Of a stretch of DNA of 64,000 nucleotides, positions 29,201 to 38,545 are shown piece after piece. The stretch's first letter is position 1. Each line of letters begins with the position of its first letter. The stretch comes from Candidatus Wallbacteria bacterium (lineage in GTDB: Bacteria > Muiribacteriota > UBA6191 > JACPRK01), in the NCBI GenBank assembly GCA_016213845.1, contig JACQZN010000031.1, forward strand, positions 62,001 through 126,000, given 5' to 3'. The notes beneath the pieces are model-generated. The model saw only the letters and a program-made list of their open reading frames with translations, had not been told where the DNA came from and ran no database searches. A program made the translations under genes and the position numbers.

Positions 29201-30554
29201 GATTGGCGGCGCGTTCGGACTACCCGAGCAACTGATCAAGACGGCGCTCGAGGCACTCGAAGGGGAGGGGTTTGCCCTCCAAGGCCGCTTCCGGCCCGGC
29301 GCCGCCGAGGGCAGCGAGTGGTGCGAGCGACGGCTGCTGGCCCGGGTGCACCGGCTCACCCTGGACGACCTGCGGCGACAGATCCAGCCCGCGACGCCTC
29401 GGGATTTCTGGCGCTTTCTGACCCAGCACCAGCACGCCGCGCCCAACTGCCGGCTGCGCGGGGCGCGTGGGGCGAGGGCCGTCGTCGAGCAGTTGCAGGG
29501 ATTCGAAGTCCCCGCCGGGGCCTGGGAGCCCGACCTCCTCGCCGGACGCGTCGAGGGCTATGGGCCGGCGATGCTGGACGAGCTCTGCATGTCCGGCGAA
29601 GTCGCCTGGGGGCGGCTCGCTCCGCCCAGGAAGGACGAGGGTGCTCGAAGCGGGTCGGGCCCGCTGACGCGCGTCGTCCCGGTCGCGCTCGCGCTGCGAG
29701 AGGCGCTCGCCTGGCTTCTGCCCGCCGACCGGCCGGATGTCACCGCTCAGGCCAGCGTGGCCGCGCGACGGGTGCTCGAAAGGCTGCGCGCCCGGGGAGC
29801 GCTCTTCTACCAGGAGCTGCTGGCTGCGACCGGTATTCTGCCCGCGCAGCTGGACGACGCCTTGAGCGAGCTGGCCGCGCTGGGTCTTGTGTCCGCGGAT
29901 GGCTTTGCAGCCATTCGAGAGCTGGTTTCGGTGCGGAGAGCAAAGGTGGACGCCGCGCGCCGGAGGCGGGCCAGAAGTCGCGCCGCGCTGCCGCCGGGCC
30001 TGTCTCGAGGCGGCCGGTGGGCAAGCTTCCCCGGGCTCACGGAACCGGGCGACTCCGCCAGCGGCACCGCCGCGCGCCGGATCCGTCAGGAGCCGTGGTG
30101 CCGTCAGCTCTTGCTCCGCTACGGCGTCCTCTTCCGGGACCTCTTGCAGCAGGAGCCAGCGGCTCCCGCCTGGAGCGAGATGCTTCCCGAGCTGCGTCGC
30201 CTGGAGGCTCGCGGCGAGATTCGGGGCGGCCGCTTCGTCGCCGGAGTCGGGGGCGAGCAGTTCGCCGCCACAGGCGCGGTGGAGCGGCTGCGTGAGCTTC
30301 GCGACGCAAAAGAGTGTCCGACGTCAGTGGCGTCTGCCGTGGCGGATCGCCGCTACCTCGCACTCTCCGCCGCCGACCCGCTCAATCTGACGGGCATCTT
30401 GACCGCAGGCCCCCGCGTCCCCGCCACGCGGTCCAACCGCCTGCTCTTCAGCGCTGGAAAGCTCGTCGCCTCGCTCTGGTCCGGCAACCTCGTCCGTCAC
30501 GACGAATCCTGCTCGGAGCCCGACGAGTTTCTGCGCCTGAAGCTGCGTGGTTGA
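26229..30554 (+). CDS. lhr: Lhr family ATP-dependent helicase
   Basis: The 1441-aa protein is a full-length Lhr superfamily 2 helicase, a 3'-5' DNA translocase involved in repair. Motifs are in order: Q-motif region PTAPQAEAWPLI, Walker A APTGSGKT near 46-53, DEIHALV (motif II), LSATV (motif III), FVNTRRMAERVG, GIDIGYIDLVCQIG and RVGRSGHS (motif VI). The winged-helix and long Lhr C-terminal region continue to the end, so this is the long form, close to the 1500-residue enterobacterial and mycobacterial proteins. ATG at 26229 fits a leaderless transcript; a GTG at 26214 is an alternative. It is convergent with the CBS/korAB operon. Confidence 0.95.
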   Translation: MPAKLEAIFHPLTASWFLERFGAPTAPQAEAWPLIARRQDTLVCAPTGSGKTLAAFLAAIDELLRESLGGTLGEETRVVYVSPLKALSNDVQRNLEEPLEGISELAAASGFDRPQLRALVRTGDTPARERQAMSHRPPHILVTTPESLYLLLTSARGRESLRTVRTVIVDEIHALVRDKRGAHLALSLERLESLCASPPARIGLSATVRPAEEVARFLIGAGRQECAVVDRGHGRDLDLGVEVPPSELAAVCTHEQWGEVYAMLAETIRQHRSTLVFVNTRRMAERVGHQLQALLGADAVASHHGSLSRDRRLDAEERLKRGALKAIVATASLELGIDIGYIDLVCQIGAPRSISGLLQRVGRSGHSLGKVPKGRLYPLTRDELMDCLAAIRAVRRGVLDRIEIPEGPLDILAQQAVAELAGGDRSEDELYTLFRRAFPYRQLARADFDAVIRMMSDGIAPGKRSGALLHRDAVNGRLRARRAARIVALTSGGAIPENADYRVVTAGDGTFVGTVNEDFAVESLAGDVFLLGNASWRIRHVRAGQVVVDDAQGAPATVPFWLGEAPARTRELSAELAGLREELAARLAEAEEDASAVRWLGAECGAGESPARQAARYARAQLVATGFLPSARQLLFERFFDESGGMQLVVHSPLGGRVNRAWGLAMRKRFCRSYDFELQAAATDNGVLLSMGPQHSANPAELTRLVASHHARETLVQALLAAPMFQTRWRWNATRALAVLRQERGKKVPPPLQRFRSDDLLTAVFPLQTACFENRPPDVPVPAHPLVRQTVADCLHEAMDVDGWVELLRAVESGAVELVARDTTEPSPFAHEILNSMPYTFLDDAPLEERRARAVAVRRTLTVETARDLGELDPRAIERVVSEAWPLVRDADELHDALLSAGALPEVECSDWRQWLDELTRQRRAARVETAGGWLWVSAEKWSALEPAFPGSRPLTPLGEVPVEGDGSRSAAVLTLARGRLELKGPQRPAEIGGAFGLPEQLIKTALEALEGEGFALQGRFRPGAAEGSEWCERRLLARVHRLTLDDLRRQIQPATPRDFWRFLTQHQHAAPNCRLRGARGARAVVEQLQGFEVPAGAWEPDLLAGRVEGYGPAMLDELCMSGEVAWGRLAPPRKDEGARSGSGPLTRVVPVALALREALAWLLPADRPDVTAQASVAARRVLERLRARGALFYQELLAATGILPAQLDDALSELAALGLVSADGFAAIRELVSVRRAKVDAARRRRARSRAALPPGLSRGGRWASFPGLTEPGDSASGTAARRIRQEPWCRQLLLRYGVLFRDLLQQEPAAPAWSEMLPELRRLEARGEIRGGRFVAGVGGEQFAATGAVERLRELRDAKECPTSVASAVADRRYLALSAADPLNLTGILTAGPRVPATRSNRLLFSAGKLVASLWSGNLVRHDESCSEPDEFLRLKLRG

Positions 30555-30567
30555 GGCCAGCTCCTTG

Positions 30568-31095
30568 CTACGACGCGGGCGCGGCAGTCGACTCGAAGAA
30601 CTGCGCGAAGTAGCGCAGGATGTCCTTCACCGAAATGATGGCGATCTGGCCTGGCCCGTCGACCACCGGAAGGTGCCGGTAACCGCCGATGTACATGCGG
30701 TTGAGCGCCAGCGCGATCGTGTCGGTGGAGCGAACGGTCGCCGGGTTGGCCGTCATGACGGACTCGAGCGAGGTCGTCGCCGGATCGGCGGGCAATCCTG
30801 CCAGCTTCTTCAAGACGTCCCGCTCGGTGAAGATGCCTGCGAGCGAGCCGTCCCGCGTGACGAGCAATGCGCCCTTCTTGATCTCGTAGAGCCGCCGGAT
30901 CGCCTCGCCGGCCGTGGCCCCGACGTCGATGGTCAGCGCCTGTGGCGGAGAGAGCCGGCTGACCGGGTCCTGCATCAGAGAGTGCTCGACCTCATTGGTG
31001 GGGGCCGGCAGGTCGAAGCCGCCCAGGTCCTGTCCGCACTCCTGGCAGACATCCTCGCCCTGCAAGTTATCGTGGCCGCAGCTGCCGCAGATCAC
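30568..31095 (-). CDS. Zinc-ribbon plus CBS-pair protein
   Basis: The 175-aa protein has an N-terminal zinc ribbon (CGSC at 3-6, CQEC at 18-21) and two CBS domains, about 45-105 and 110-170 (GIFTERDVLKKL; YIGGYRHLPVVD; AIISVKDILRYF). CBS pairs sense adenine nucleotides and tune enzymes or channels. The GTG start follows the korB stop codon with no gap, so the protein is probably a regulator or assembly partner of the KorAB complex. It resembles the second CBS protein at the upstream end of the same operon. Confidence 0.85.
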   Translation of the reverse strand: MICGSCGHDNLQGEDVCQECGQDLGGFDLPAPTNEVEHSLMQDPVSRLSPPQALTIDVGATAGEAIRRLYEIKKGALLVTRDGSLAGIFTERDVLKKLAGLPADPATTSLESVMTANPATVRSTDTIALALNRMYIGGYRHLPVVDGPGQIAIISVKDILRYFAQFFESTAAPAS

Positions 31096-32135
<1,040 letters not shown>

Positions 32136-32139
<4 letters not shown>

Positions 32140-33989
32140 CGCATGGCCTCCTCGATGCCTCGCAGGACTTCGACGACCTGGAACGGCTTACCCTTGACCT
32201 TGTTGAGGCCCTTGGCGTCGATCAGGTACTTCGCCCGTATCATGCTCAACAGCTGGCCGCAGTTGAGCTCCGCGACCAGTACGCGCTTGTAGTTGGTCAA
32301 GACGTCGCCCAGGTTGGCGGGGAACGGATTCAGGTGCCGCAGGTGCAGGTGCGCCACCGACTTGCCTTTGGCCCGGGCCTCTTCGGCTGCGGCGCGCAGG
32401 GCGCCGTAGGTGCCGCCCCAGCCGACCAACAAGAGCTCTCCGTGGTCGGGGCCTGCCACCTTGGCGGGCGGGATGTCCTTGGCCGCCCCGGCGACTTTGG
32501 CCGCGCGGGTGTGAATCATATGCTGGTGGTTCTCGGCGTCGTAGCTGACGTTGCCGGAGCCGTCCTCCTTCTCGAGCCCGCCGATGCGGTGCTCCAGTCC
32601 CGGAGTGCCTGGCAGCGCCCAGGGGCGGGCCAGAGTCTCCGGGTTCCGCAGGTACGGCTGGAAATGGCCCTCGACGGTGGGGTGGTGAACGTCGATGCGC
32701 GGAAGATCCTCGACTCGCGGGACCTGCCACGGCTCGGCCGAGTTGGCCAGGAAGCCGTCGGAGAGGAACATCACGGGGCCCATGTACTTGACCGCCAGAC
32801 GCGCAGCCTCGATGGCCATGTGGAAGCACTCGCCAGGGGTCGCGGGCGCGACGATGATCATCGGGCACTCGCCGTTGCGGCCGTACATTGCCTGGAGGAG
32901 GTCGGCCTGCTCGGTCTTGGTGGGGAGGCCCGTCGAGGGACCGCCGCGCTGCACGTTGACGATCACCAGCGGCAGCTCCGTCATCACGGCCAGGCCGATA
33001 GCTTCGGACTTCAACGCAACTCCCGGACCGCTGGTGCCTGTCAGCGCCAGGGCCCCGCCGAACGCGGCGCCGATGGTAGCGCCGATGGCGGCGATCTCGT
33101 CCTCGGCCTGGAAAGTCCGCACACCCAGGTTCTTGTGGATGGCCAGCTCGTGGAGGATGTCGCTGGCGGGCGTGATCGGGTAGCTGCCGTAGAAGAGCTG
33201 CTTGCCGGCCAGCTGGGCTGCCGCCACGAATCCGAGCGCCGCGGCCTCGTTGCCCGAGATCTTGCGGTAGAGCCCCGGGGCGACGCGCGCCTGCGGAATC
33301 TCGTAGTGCTCGGGGATCAGTTCGGTCGTCTCGCCGTAGAAGTAACCTGCCTTGAGCGCGGCCTCGTTGGCGTCGGCGATGCCGGGGACCTTCTTGAACT
33401 TGTCCTTGATCCAGCCGATCGTCGAATCGAGCGGCCGGTCGAACATCCAGTAGATCAAGCCCAGCGCGAAGAAGTTCTTGCAGCGCTCCGCGTCCTTCTT
33501 TGGTAGGCCCAGCTTCGAGAGCGCCTCTGCGTTGAGCCGCCCGACGGGGACCGGGTAGACGCGGAACCTCTTGAGCGAGCCGTCCTCGAGCGGGTTTGAG
33601 GTGTACCCGGCCTTCTTGAGGTTGGTGTCGCTGAAGGCGTCCTGATTGAGGACGATGATGCCGTTCTCGGGCAGGTCCTTGAGATTGACCTTGAGGGCGG
33701 CGGGGTTCATGGCGATCAACACATCGGGCGCGTCGCCGGGCGTGTAGATATCGTGCGAGGAGAAGTGAATCTGAAAACCGCTGACGCCCGGCAGCGAGCC
33801 GGTGGGTGCCCGGATCTCGGCAGGAAAGTCGGGGAGTGTGGCGAAATCGTTGCCGCAAATCGCGGTCGTCTCCGTGAACTTCCCGCCGACCAGCTGCATG
33901 CCGTCGCCGGAATCGCCCGCGAAGCGGACTGCTACCTTTTCTAGCTTGTGCAACTTCTTGCCGGAATGGGTCTGGGTTACGTTGGACAT
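32136..33989 (-). CDS. korA: 2-oxoglutarate:ferredoxin oxidoreductase, alpha subunit
   Basis: The 617-aa subunit joins the gamma domain (AVRFAGDSGDGMQLVGGKF near 21-39, then TGSLPGVSGFQIHFSS) to the pyrimidine-binding alpha domain (GNEAAALGFVAAAQLAGKQ; SYPITPASDILHELA; GPGVALKSEAIGLAV; QRGGPSTGLPTKTEQADLL). This domain order is typical of KorA. ATG at 33989 follows the CBS gene by 46 bp. The order CBS, korA, korB, zinc-ribbon-CBS on one strand implies one regulated transcript. Confidence 0.96.
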
Positions 33990-34035
33990 CTAGACTGCCT
34001 CCAGGCCGTCTCGACCGGAACGGAAAGCCGGCGGC

Positions 34036-34503
34036 TCAGGCGCCGTCGGGGCGTGTGCTGACGTTCTCGGGGTCGGGCGGCAGGTTGTAGATTTCGACCG
34101 GGTAATGCTCCACGACGAAGTCCGTCACGTCCTTGACGGACAGGATTCCGACCGGCCGGCCGGACCGGTCGACCACAGGGATGTGGCGATAGCCTCCGCG
34201 GTTCATCGCCACGATGGCCTCCGAGATGGAGGCCGTTCGCTCCAGAGCAACAGGGTCGCGCGTCATGACGTCGCCGACCCGCTTCGAGAGCTTCATGCCG
34301 GGCCCCAGCACCCGCTGGAGCACGTCTCGCTCGGTGAAGATGCCGACCAGCTTGCGTTTCTGCGTGATGAGGACGCAGCCAATGCCGGCCTCGCGCATCA
34401 ACGCAATGGCTTCCGTGAGGCGCGTCGCCGGCGAGACCGACGCCGGCTCGTGCCGGACGACCAGACTGATCGGTTGGGTCCTCAAGTTCTGCTCGATCGA
34501 CAT
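34036..34503 (-). CDS. CBS-pair protein upstream of korAB
   Basis: ATG at 34503 has AGGAGG upstream; the frame is open further but the extension runs into the repeats. The 155-aa product is two CBS domains: about 15-75 (SPATRLTEAIALMREAGIG; VGIFTERDVLQRVL) and 78-140 (TASISEAIVAMNRGGYRHIP; VGILSVKDVTDFV). It probably senses ATP/AMP or NAD(H) levels and controls KorAB or another partner; this is inference from family and position. Its closest resemblance in the window is the zinc-ribbon CBS protein that ends the same operon. Confidence 0.88.
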   Translation of the reverse strand: MSIEQNLRTQPISLVVRHEPASVSPATRLTEAIALMREAGIGCVLITQKRKLVGIFTERDVLQRVLGPGMKLSKRVGDVMTRDPVALERTASISEAIVAMNRGGYRHIPVVDRSGRPVGILSVKDVTDFVVEHYPVEIYNLPPDPENVSTRPDGA

Positions 34504-34692
34504 GCGTCCTCCTGGCGACCGCCGCAACCGCGGGCGGTGGGTCGACTTCCGCAAGCCATGTGCCACCCCCCATCGCCGCCGCTCGGCCGCGCCCGTGGCC
34601 CGTCTTGCCGCGGACAACTTGTCCGCTTCCGGCCACGCCCGAGCGTGCAGCCTTTCTATCACAAATCCCCCCGCGACTGAAGGCTCCCCGGA

Positions 34693-34755
34693 AATTGGGG
34701 CCAGTCGACTTGCCCCGATCTCCCCGTATTCGGGGAAAGTCGAGTTGACCCAATT
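34693..34755. repeat. 63-bp REP-like palindrome, unit 1
   Basis: An imperfect inverted repeat: AATTGGGGCCAGTCGACTTG at the left pairs with AAGTCGAGTTGACCCAATT at the right, around a loop holding CCCCGTATTCGGGG, itself a hairpin. A second unit follows after a 26-bp spacer. The pair occupies most of the gap between the CBS gene and the carboxylesterase; nothing else was seen in 34504-34692. Confidence 0.85.
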
Positions 34756-34781
34756 TTCAGGGGCTGGCGCTGGTGCCAGAC

Positions 34782-34844
34782 AATTGGGGCCAGTCGACTT
34801 GCCCCAATTGCCCCGTATTCGGGGCAAGTCGAGTTGACCCGATT
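34782..34844. repeat. 63-bp REP-like palindrome, unit 2
   Basis: A near copy of unit 1 in the same orientation and of identical length, with the stem more regular (CAAGTCGAGTTGACCC pairs with the left arm). The 26-bp spacer between the units contains its own short hairpin, CTGGC-6-GCCAG. Paired palindromes like this resemble REP/BIME elements mobilised by RAYT transposases; no such transposase is in the window. Confidence 0.85.
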
Positions 34845-34849
34845 TTCGG

Positions 34850-34855
34850 TACAAT
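34850..34855 (+). promoter_or_regulatory. TACAAT -10 element for the carboxylesterase
   Basis: TACAAT is followed by seven bases and then the ATG at 34863, the spacing expected of a leaderless transcript. It lies just outside REP unit 2, so the repeat covers the -35 region. Confidence 0.4.
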
Positions 34856-34862
34856 GGCGGTA

Positions 34863-35504
34863 ATGAACCAGGGATTGATGCGCGATTTCGGGCCGTTGAG
34901 GTGTTACTTCGAGCGCGGGCAGGAGGGCGGCACCGTCTTTATGCCGCTGCACGGGCGGGGAGGGACGTCGCGAGACATCTACGTGCTGGGGCACGCGGTG
35001 GCGCGCGGGGCCCACATCGTGGCGCCGGATGCTCCGCTGCCGTGGCCGCCCGAGGGGCCGGTGACGGGCAGGGCGTGGTACACGCAGAACGAGGGAAGGC
35101 GCCGCGAGGAGCTGCTGAAGGCCCGGGAGCAGCTCGGCAAGTGCATCGCGGCCGTCAAGCGCGAGCTCGGCGACGGCCCGCTGGTCCTCCTGGGATTCAG
35201 CCAGGGAGCCGTGATGACCCTGGACACGGGGCTTCGCAATCCGAGCCCGGCCTCCGTGTTGATCGCGCTCTCCGGGTTCCTGTACGAGGACCTGGGAGGG
35301 CCCGAGAGCCCGCCGACCCTGGTGGCCCACGGCTCCATGGACGACGTCATCCGGGTCGATGCCGGTCGCAGCGCGCACGAGCGGCTGCGCAAGCGCGGGG
35401 TGCCGGTCGAGTACCGGGAAACTCCGACGGATCACAGCATCCGCCATCCCGTCATCTCCGCCATCAAGGCGTTCTTGCGAGAAAGGCTGCCCGCGGCCCG
35501 CTGA
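34863..35504 (+). CDS. Phospholipase/carboxylesterase family serine hydrolase
   Basis: The 213-aa alpha/beta hydrolase has the family layout HGRGG (oxyanion, near 25-29), nucleophile Ser in LLGFSQGAVM near 107-116, a likely Asp in HGSMDDVI and catalytic His in TDHSI near 192-196. Size and motifs fit the carboxylesterase/thioesterase-like serine hydrolases (YpfH/YtpA type). ATG at 34863 is preferred because of the -10 hexamer seven bases upstream; ATGs at 34854 and 34878 are alternatives. It is cytoplasmic, with no signal peptide. Confidence 0.88.
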   Translation: MNQGLMRDFGPLRCYFERGQEGGTVFMPLHGRGGTSRDIYVLGHAVARGAHIVAPDAPLPWPPEGPVTGRAWYTQNEGRRREELLKAREQLGKCIAAVKRELGDGPLVLLGFSQGAVMTLDTGLRNPSPASVLIALSGFLYEDLGGPESPPTLVAHGSMDDVIRVDAGRSAHERLRKRGVPVEYRETPTDHSIRHPVISAIKAFLRERLPAAR

Positions 35505-35602
35505 GCCCGCGGCCCTACCGAAGCCCACCCGACTGTGCTACAGCTTCAGGGGCGCTTCCGCTCGCCATTCGGTGAGCGGCCTCTTGCCCCGCACTCGAGA
35601 CG

Positions 35603-37105
35603 ATGAGCCACGACCCTCACGCAGAGCACGGAAAGCCAGGCCACAAGGCCGGATTCTTCCAGCTCACGTTCATGATCTACGGAGCGGCGTGCGGCGGTGC
35701 CTTCGGCGCGGAGGACATGGTGAGCGGGGCGGGCCCGGGGATGGCCCTTCTGACCTTGGCTCTGATTCCCTTCCTTTTCAGTATCCCGATCTCTCTGGCC
35801 GTCGCCGAGCTGACCACGACCTTCCCTGTGGAGGGCGGCGCCTACAAGTGGGCGCAGTACTCCTTCGGGGATTTTTGGGGGTTCCAGGCGGGCTGGTGGG
35901 CCTGGATGTCGGGGGTGGTGACCAACAGCCTTTACGCCGTGCTGTTCGCCGACTACTTGAAGGCGTGGTTTCCGGCGATGGGTCCGTGGCAGCACTGGAT
36001 GGCCTGCCTGGCGCTCATCTGGTTCCTCCACTACTTGAACGTGAGGGGCATCGACGTCGTGGGGGCCGCGGCCATCGCGCTCAGCGTTCTCCTGCTCTTG
36101 CCCTTCGTGGCCATGACGGTGATGGGGTTCCTGCAGTGGAAACACAATCCTCTCAGCCCCTTCGTCGCCCCAGGCCTCGACCTCGGAAGCGGGTTCGGCA
36201 GTGCGCTGGCCCTGGGCATCTTCCTCTACTCCGGCTACGAGCGCCTATCGACCGTCGCCGAGGAGGTCGAGAACCCGCAGAAGATCTTCCCGCCGGCGCT
36301 CTTCTGCGCAGCGACCTTGGCGCTATTCAGCTACGTGCTCCCGACGCTGGCCGCGTTGGCGGCCCAGGGCAAGTGGCATGACTGGTCGCGCGCCTACTAC
36401 CCTGTCGTGGCCGAGCAGATCGGCGGCCCCTGGCTGGGGACCGCGATGACCGTGGCCGGCTTGATGAGCTGCACCTTGCTCCTCAATTGCACGATTCTGT
36501 CTGTTTCGCGCGTGCCGCTGGCCCTGGCCGAGGATGGCTTTCTGCCCCCCTTCCTCAAGAAGCTGCACCCACTCTACGGAACGCCGACTCGCTCGCTCTT
36601 CTGGGGCAGCGTCACCTACAGCCTGCTCGCGCTGGTCGACTTCAGCCAGCTCCTGGTCGTCAACTGCTGGTTCCAGATGGCCTGCAACATCATGGTGTAC
36701 GCGACGCTCTGGGCGCTGCGACGCTCTCGTCCCGACGCTCCGCGCCCCTTTTCGGTGCCGTTCGGAATGCCCGGCCTGGTGCTGGCGACCGTCTGCACCT
36801 GCGGTCTGGCCGCTGCAGCCATCGGCAGCACCGTCTGGCAAGAAGACAACGCCCTGGCCCGTTACAGTCTGACCTTTTCTCTGGAGCTCGCCACGGACGG
36901 CAAGGACGCGCCCGCGCCCTCCCTTCCGATTCCGATCCCCTTCCTGGGGGGCCCCGGAGTGATGCGCCTCTCCCTCGCCGGACTGAAGCTCTCACCCAGC
37001 GTCTCGCAGCTGGTGATCGGCCTGGCCGCGATGTTCTCAGGCGCGATCGTGTTCTGGATGTGCCGCGTTGCCCGGCGCTGGGGAAAGTGGGATGAGGACG
37101 CTTAG
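35603..37105 (+). CDS. APC superfamily amino acid permease
   Basis: The 500-aa protein has about 12 membrane helices and APC-type features: GAACGGAFGAEDMVSGAGPG in helix 1, FPVEGGAYKWAQYSFG and a conserved LYSGYERLSTVAEEVENP loop near 213-230. It imports or exchanges amino acids or related amines. It converges on the GABA catabolic operon, overlapping the dehydrogenase gene by 4 bp at the 3' end, so GABA or a polyamine-derived amino acid is a reasonable guess for the substrate. A roughly 60-residue loop before the last helix (about 420-470) is unusual for the family. Confidence 0.88.
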   Translation: MSHDPHAEHGKPGHKAGFFQLTFMIYGAACGGAFGAEDMVSGAGPGMALLTLALIPFLFSIPISLAVAELTTTFPVEGGAYKWAQYSFGDFWGFQAGWWAWMSGVVTNSLYAVLFADYLKAWFPAMGPWQHWMACLALIWFLHYLNVRGIDVVGAAAIALSVLLLLPFVAMTVMGFLQWKHNPLSPFVAPGLDLGSGFGSALALGIFLYSGYERLSTVAEEVENPQKIFPPALFCAATLALFSYVLPTLAALAAQGKWHDWSRAYYPVVAEQIGGPWLGTAMTVAGLMSCTLLLNCTILSVSRVPLALAEDGFLPPFLKKLHPLYGTPTRSLFWGSVTYSLLALVDFSQLLVVNCWFQMACNIMVYATLWALRRSRPDAPRPFSVPFGMPGLVLATVCTCGLAAAAIGSTVWQEDNALARYSLTFSLELATDGKDAPAPSLPIPIPFLGGPGVMRLSLAGLKLSPSVSQLVIGLAAMFSGAIVFWMCRVARRWGKWDEDA

Positions 37106-38544
37106 AGCCCGATCCCGACCAGCTTGGTCTCCATGTACTCGGCCAGGCCCTCGGGGCCGGATTCGTGGCCAAAGCCGCTGGCCTTGCGACCGCCGAAGGG
37201 GGCCTCGGTGGAGTGCGGCGACCATTCGTTGACTCCGACCATACCGAACTCGAGGCCTTCATAGGCGCGGATGGCCCAGCGCAGATCGCGGGTCCAGACG
37301 TAGGCCGCCAGTCCATACGGCGTGTCGTTGGCGAGCCGGATCGCCTCGTCCAAATCTCCGAATCGAGTCACGGGCAGCACCGGACCGAAAATTTCGTCGG
37401 TGAACAGCGGGGTTCCCGGCTGCACGGCGTCGACCACCGTCGGCTCGTAGAAGTAGCCGCGAGCCTGGTGCCCTGGGCGCTGCCCGCCGGTCAGAACGTT
37501 TCCGCCCGCGTCGCGGGCCAGCGCGACCATCTCGGCGACGCGGTCCCGCTGCCGGGCGTTGATGAGCGGGCCGACCTGGGAGGAGGAATCCAACCCAGGG
37601 CCGACCCGCAACTTCTTCACGAGTGGAACGAGCGATTGGGTGAACTGGTCCGCCACCTTCTCGTGCACCAGAAACCTCTGCGGGGCGATACAGACCTGAC
37701 CGCAGTTTCGGAAGCGTGCCGCCGCCGCCTGCCGGGCAACCTCCGCGGGGTCGACGTCCGGAAGCACCAGCACCGGCGCATTGCCGCCCAGCTCCAGCCC
37801 CAGCTTGGTGAACGTCCGTGAAGCCCCGTCCATCAGGATGCGCCCGACCCGGACGCTTCCCGTGAAGCTGATCTTCCGGCACGCCGGATGGTCCAGCATC
37901 GCCTGTCCCATCGGTCCCGGGTCTCCGTTCACGAGGTTGAGCACGCCGCCGGGCAGGCCGGCCTCCGCCAGGATGTTGACCATCTCCATCGCCGTCATTG
38001 GCGTGAACTCCGACGGCCGCGCCACTACCGTGCAACCCGCCGCCAGCGCCGCAGCCCACGCGCGTGCCGGGTTGTAGACCGGGAAGTTCCAGGCCGTGAT
38101 GACGCCGACCACGCCGATCGGCTGCTTCAGCACCAGCATCCGCTTGTTCGCCCGACGCGACGGGATGGTCCGTCCATAGGCCCGCTTGCCCTCCTCGGCG
38201 AACCACTCGAAGAGGTCCGCCCCGACTGTCCACTCGCCCCGGGCTTCGACGAACGGCTTGCCCGCCTCACGGACGGTGACTTGCGCAAGCTGCTCGGCCC
38301 GGGCGCGCATGGCCTCCGCCGCGCGTTTCAAGACTTCGGCCCGCTCGTAGGGCGTCTTCGCCGACCATTCCGGAAGCGCGCGTTCCGCCGCATCGATCGC
38401 GCGCTTGCAGTCCGACTCGCCGCCAAAGGGAACGGTCTTTACGACCTCTTCCGTGGCGGGATCGACGACGTCCCAGGTCCCGCCGTCGTCTGCCGGGCAC
38501 CAGCTGCCGTCGATCCATTGCTCGTATCTGCTCTCCACGTCCAC
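37102..38544 (-). CDS. gabD: Succinate-semialdehyde dehydrogenase-like aldehyde dehydrogenase
   Basis: The 480-aa NAD(P)-dependent aldehyde dehydrogenase has the active-site Glu in LELGGNAPVLV near 252 and the catalytic Cys in NCGQVCIAPQ near 285. It also has VITAWNFPVYNPARAWAAALAAG (N-terminal nucleotide-binding region) and EIFGPVLPVTRF. In the context of a GABA aminotransferase it most likely oxidises succinic semialdehyde to succinate. The GTG start at 38544 is preceded by GAGAGGTGAG, which overlaps the stop codon of the amidohydrolase gene, so the two are coupled. The substrate is inferred from the neighbourhood. Confidence 0.85.
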   Translation of the reverse strand: MDVESRYEQWIDGSWCPADDGGTWDVVDPATEEVVKTVPFGGESDCKRAIDAAERALPEWSAKTPYERAEVLKRAAEAMRARAEQLAQVTVREAGKPFVEARGEWTVGADLFEWFAEEGKRAYGRTIPSRRANKRMLVLKQPIGVVGVITAWNFPVYNPARAWAAALAAGCTVVARPSEFTPMTAMEMVNILAEAGLPGGVLNLVNGDPGPMGQAMLDHPACRKISFTGSVRVGRILMDGASRTFTKLGLELGGNAPVLVLPDVDPAEVARQAAAARFRNCGQVCIAPQRFLVHEKVADQFTQSLVPLVKKLRVGPGLDSSSQVGPLINARQRDRVAEMVALARDAGGNVLTGGQRPGHQARGYFYEPTVVDAVQPGTPLFTDEIFGPVLPVTRFGDLDEAIRLANDTPYGLAAYVWTRDLRWAIRAYEGLEFGMVGVNEWSPHSTEAPFGGRKASGFGHESGPEGLAEYMETKLVGIGL

Positions 38545-38545
38545 C

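Noticed and set aside
34693-34844. The pair of 63-bp palindromes as a CRISPR array or as tRNA genes
   Set aside because: There are only two units with one 26-bp spacer, no cas genes are near, and the stems do not fold as tRNA.
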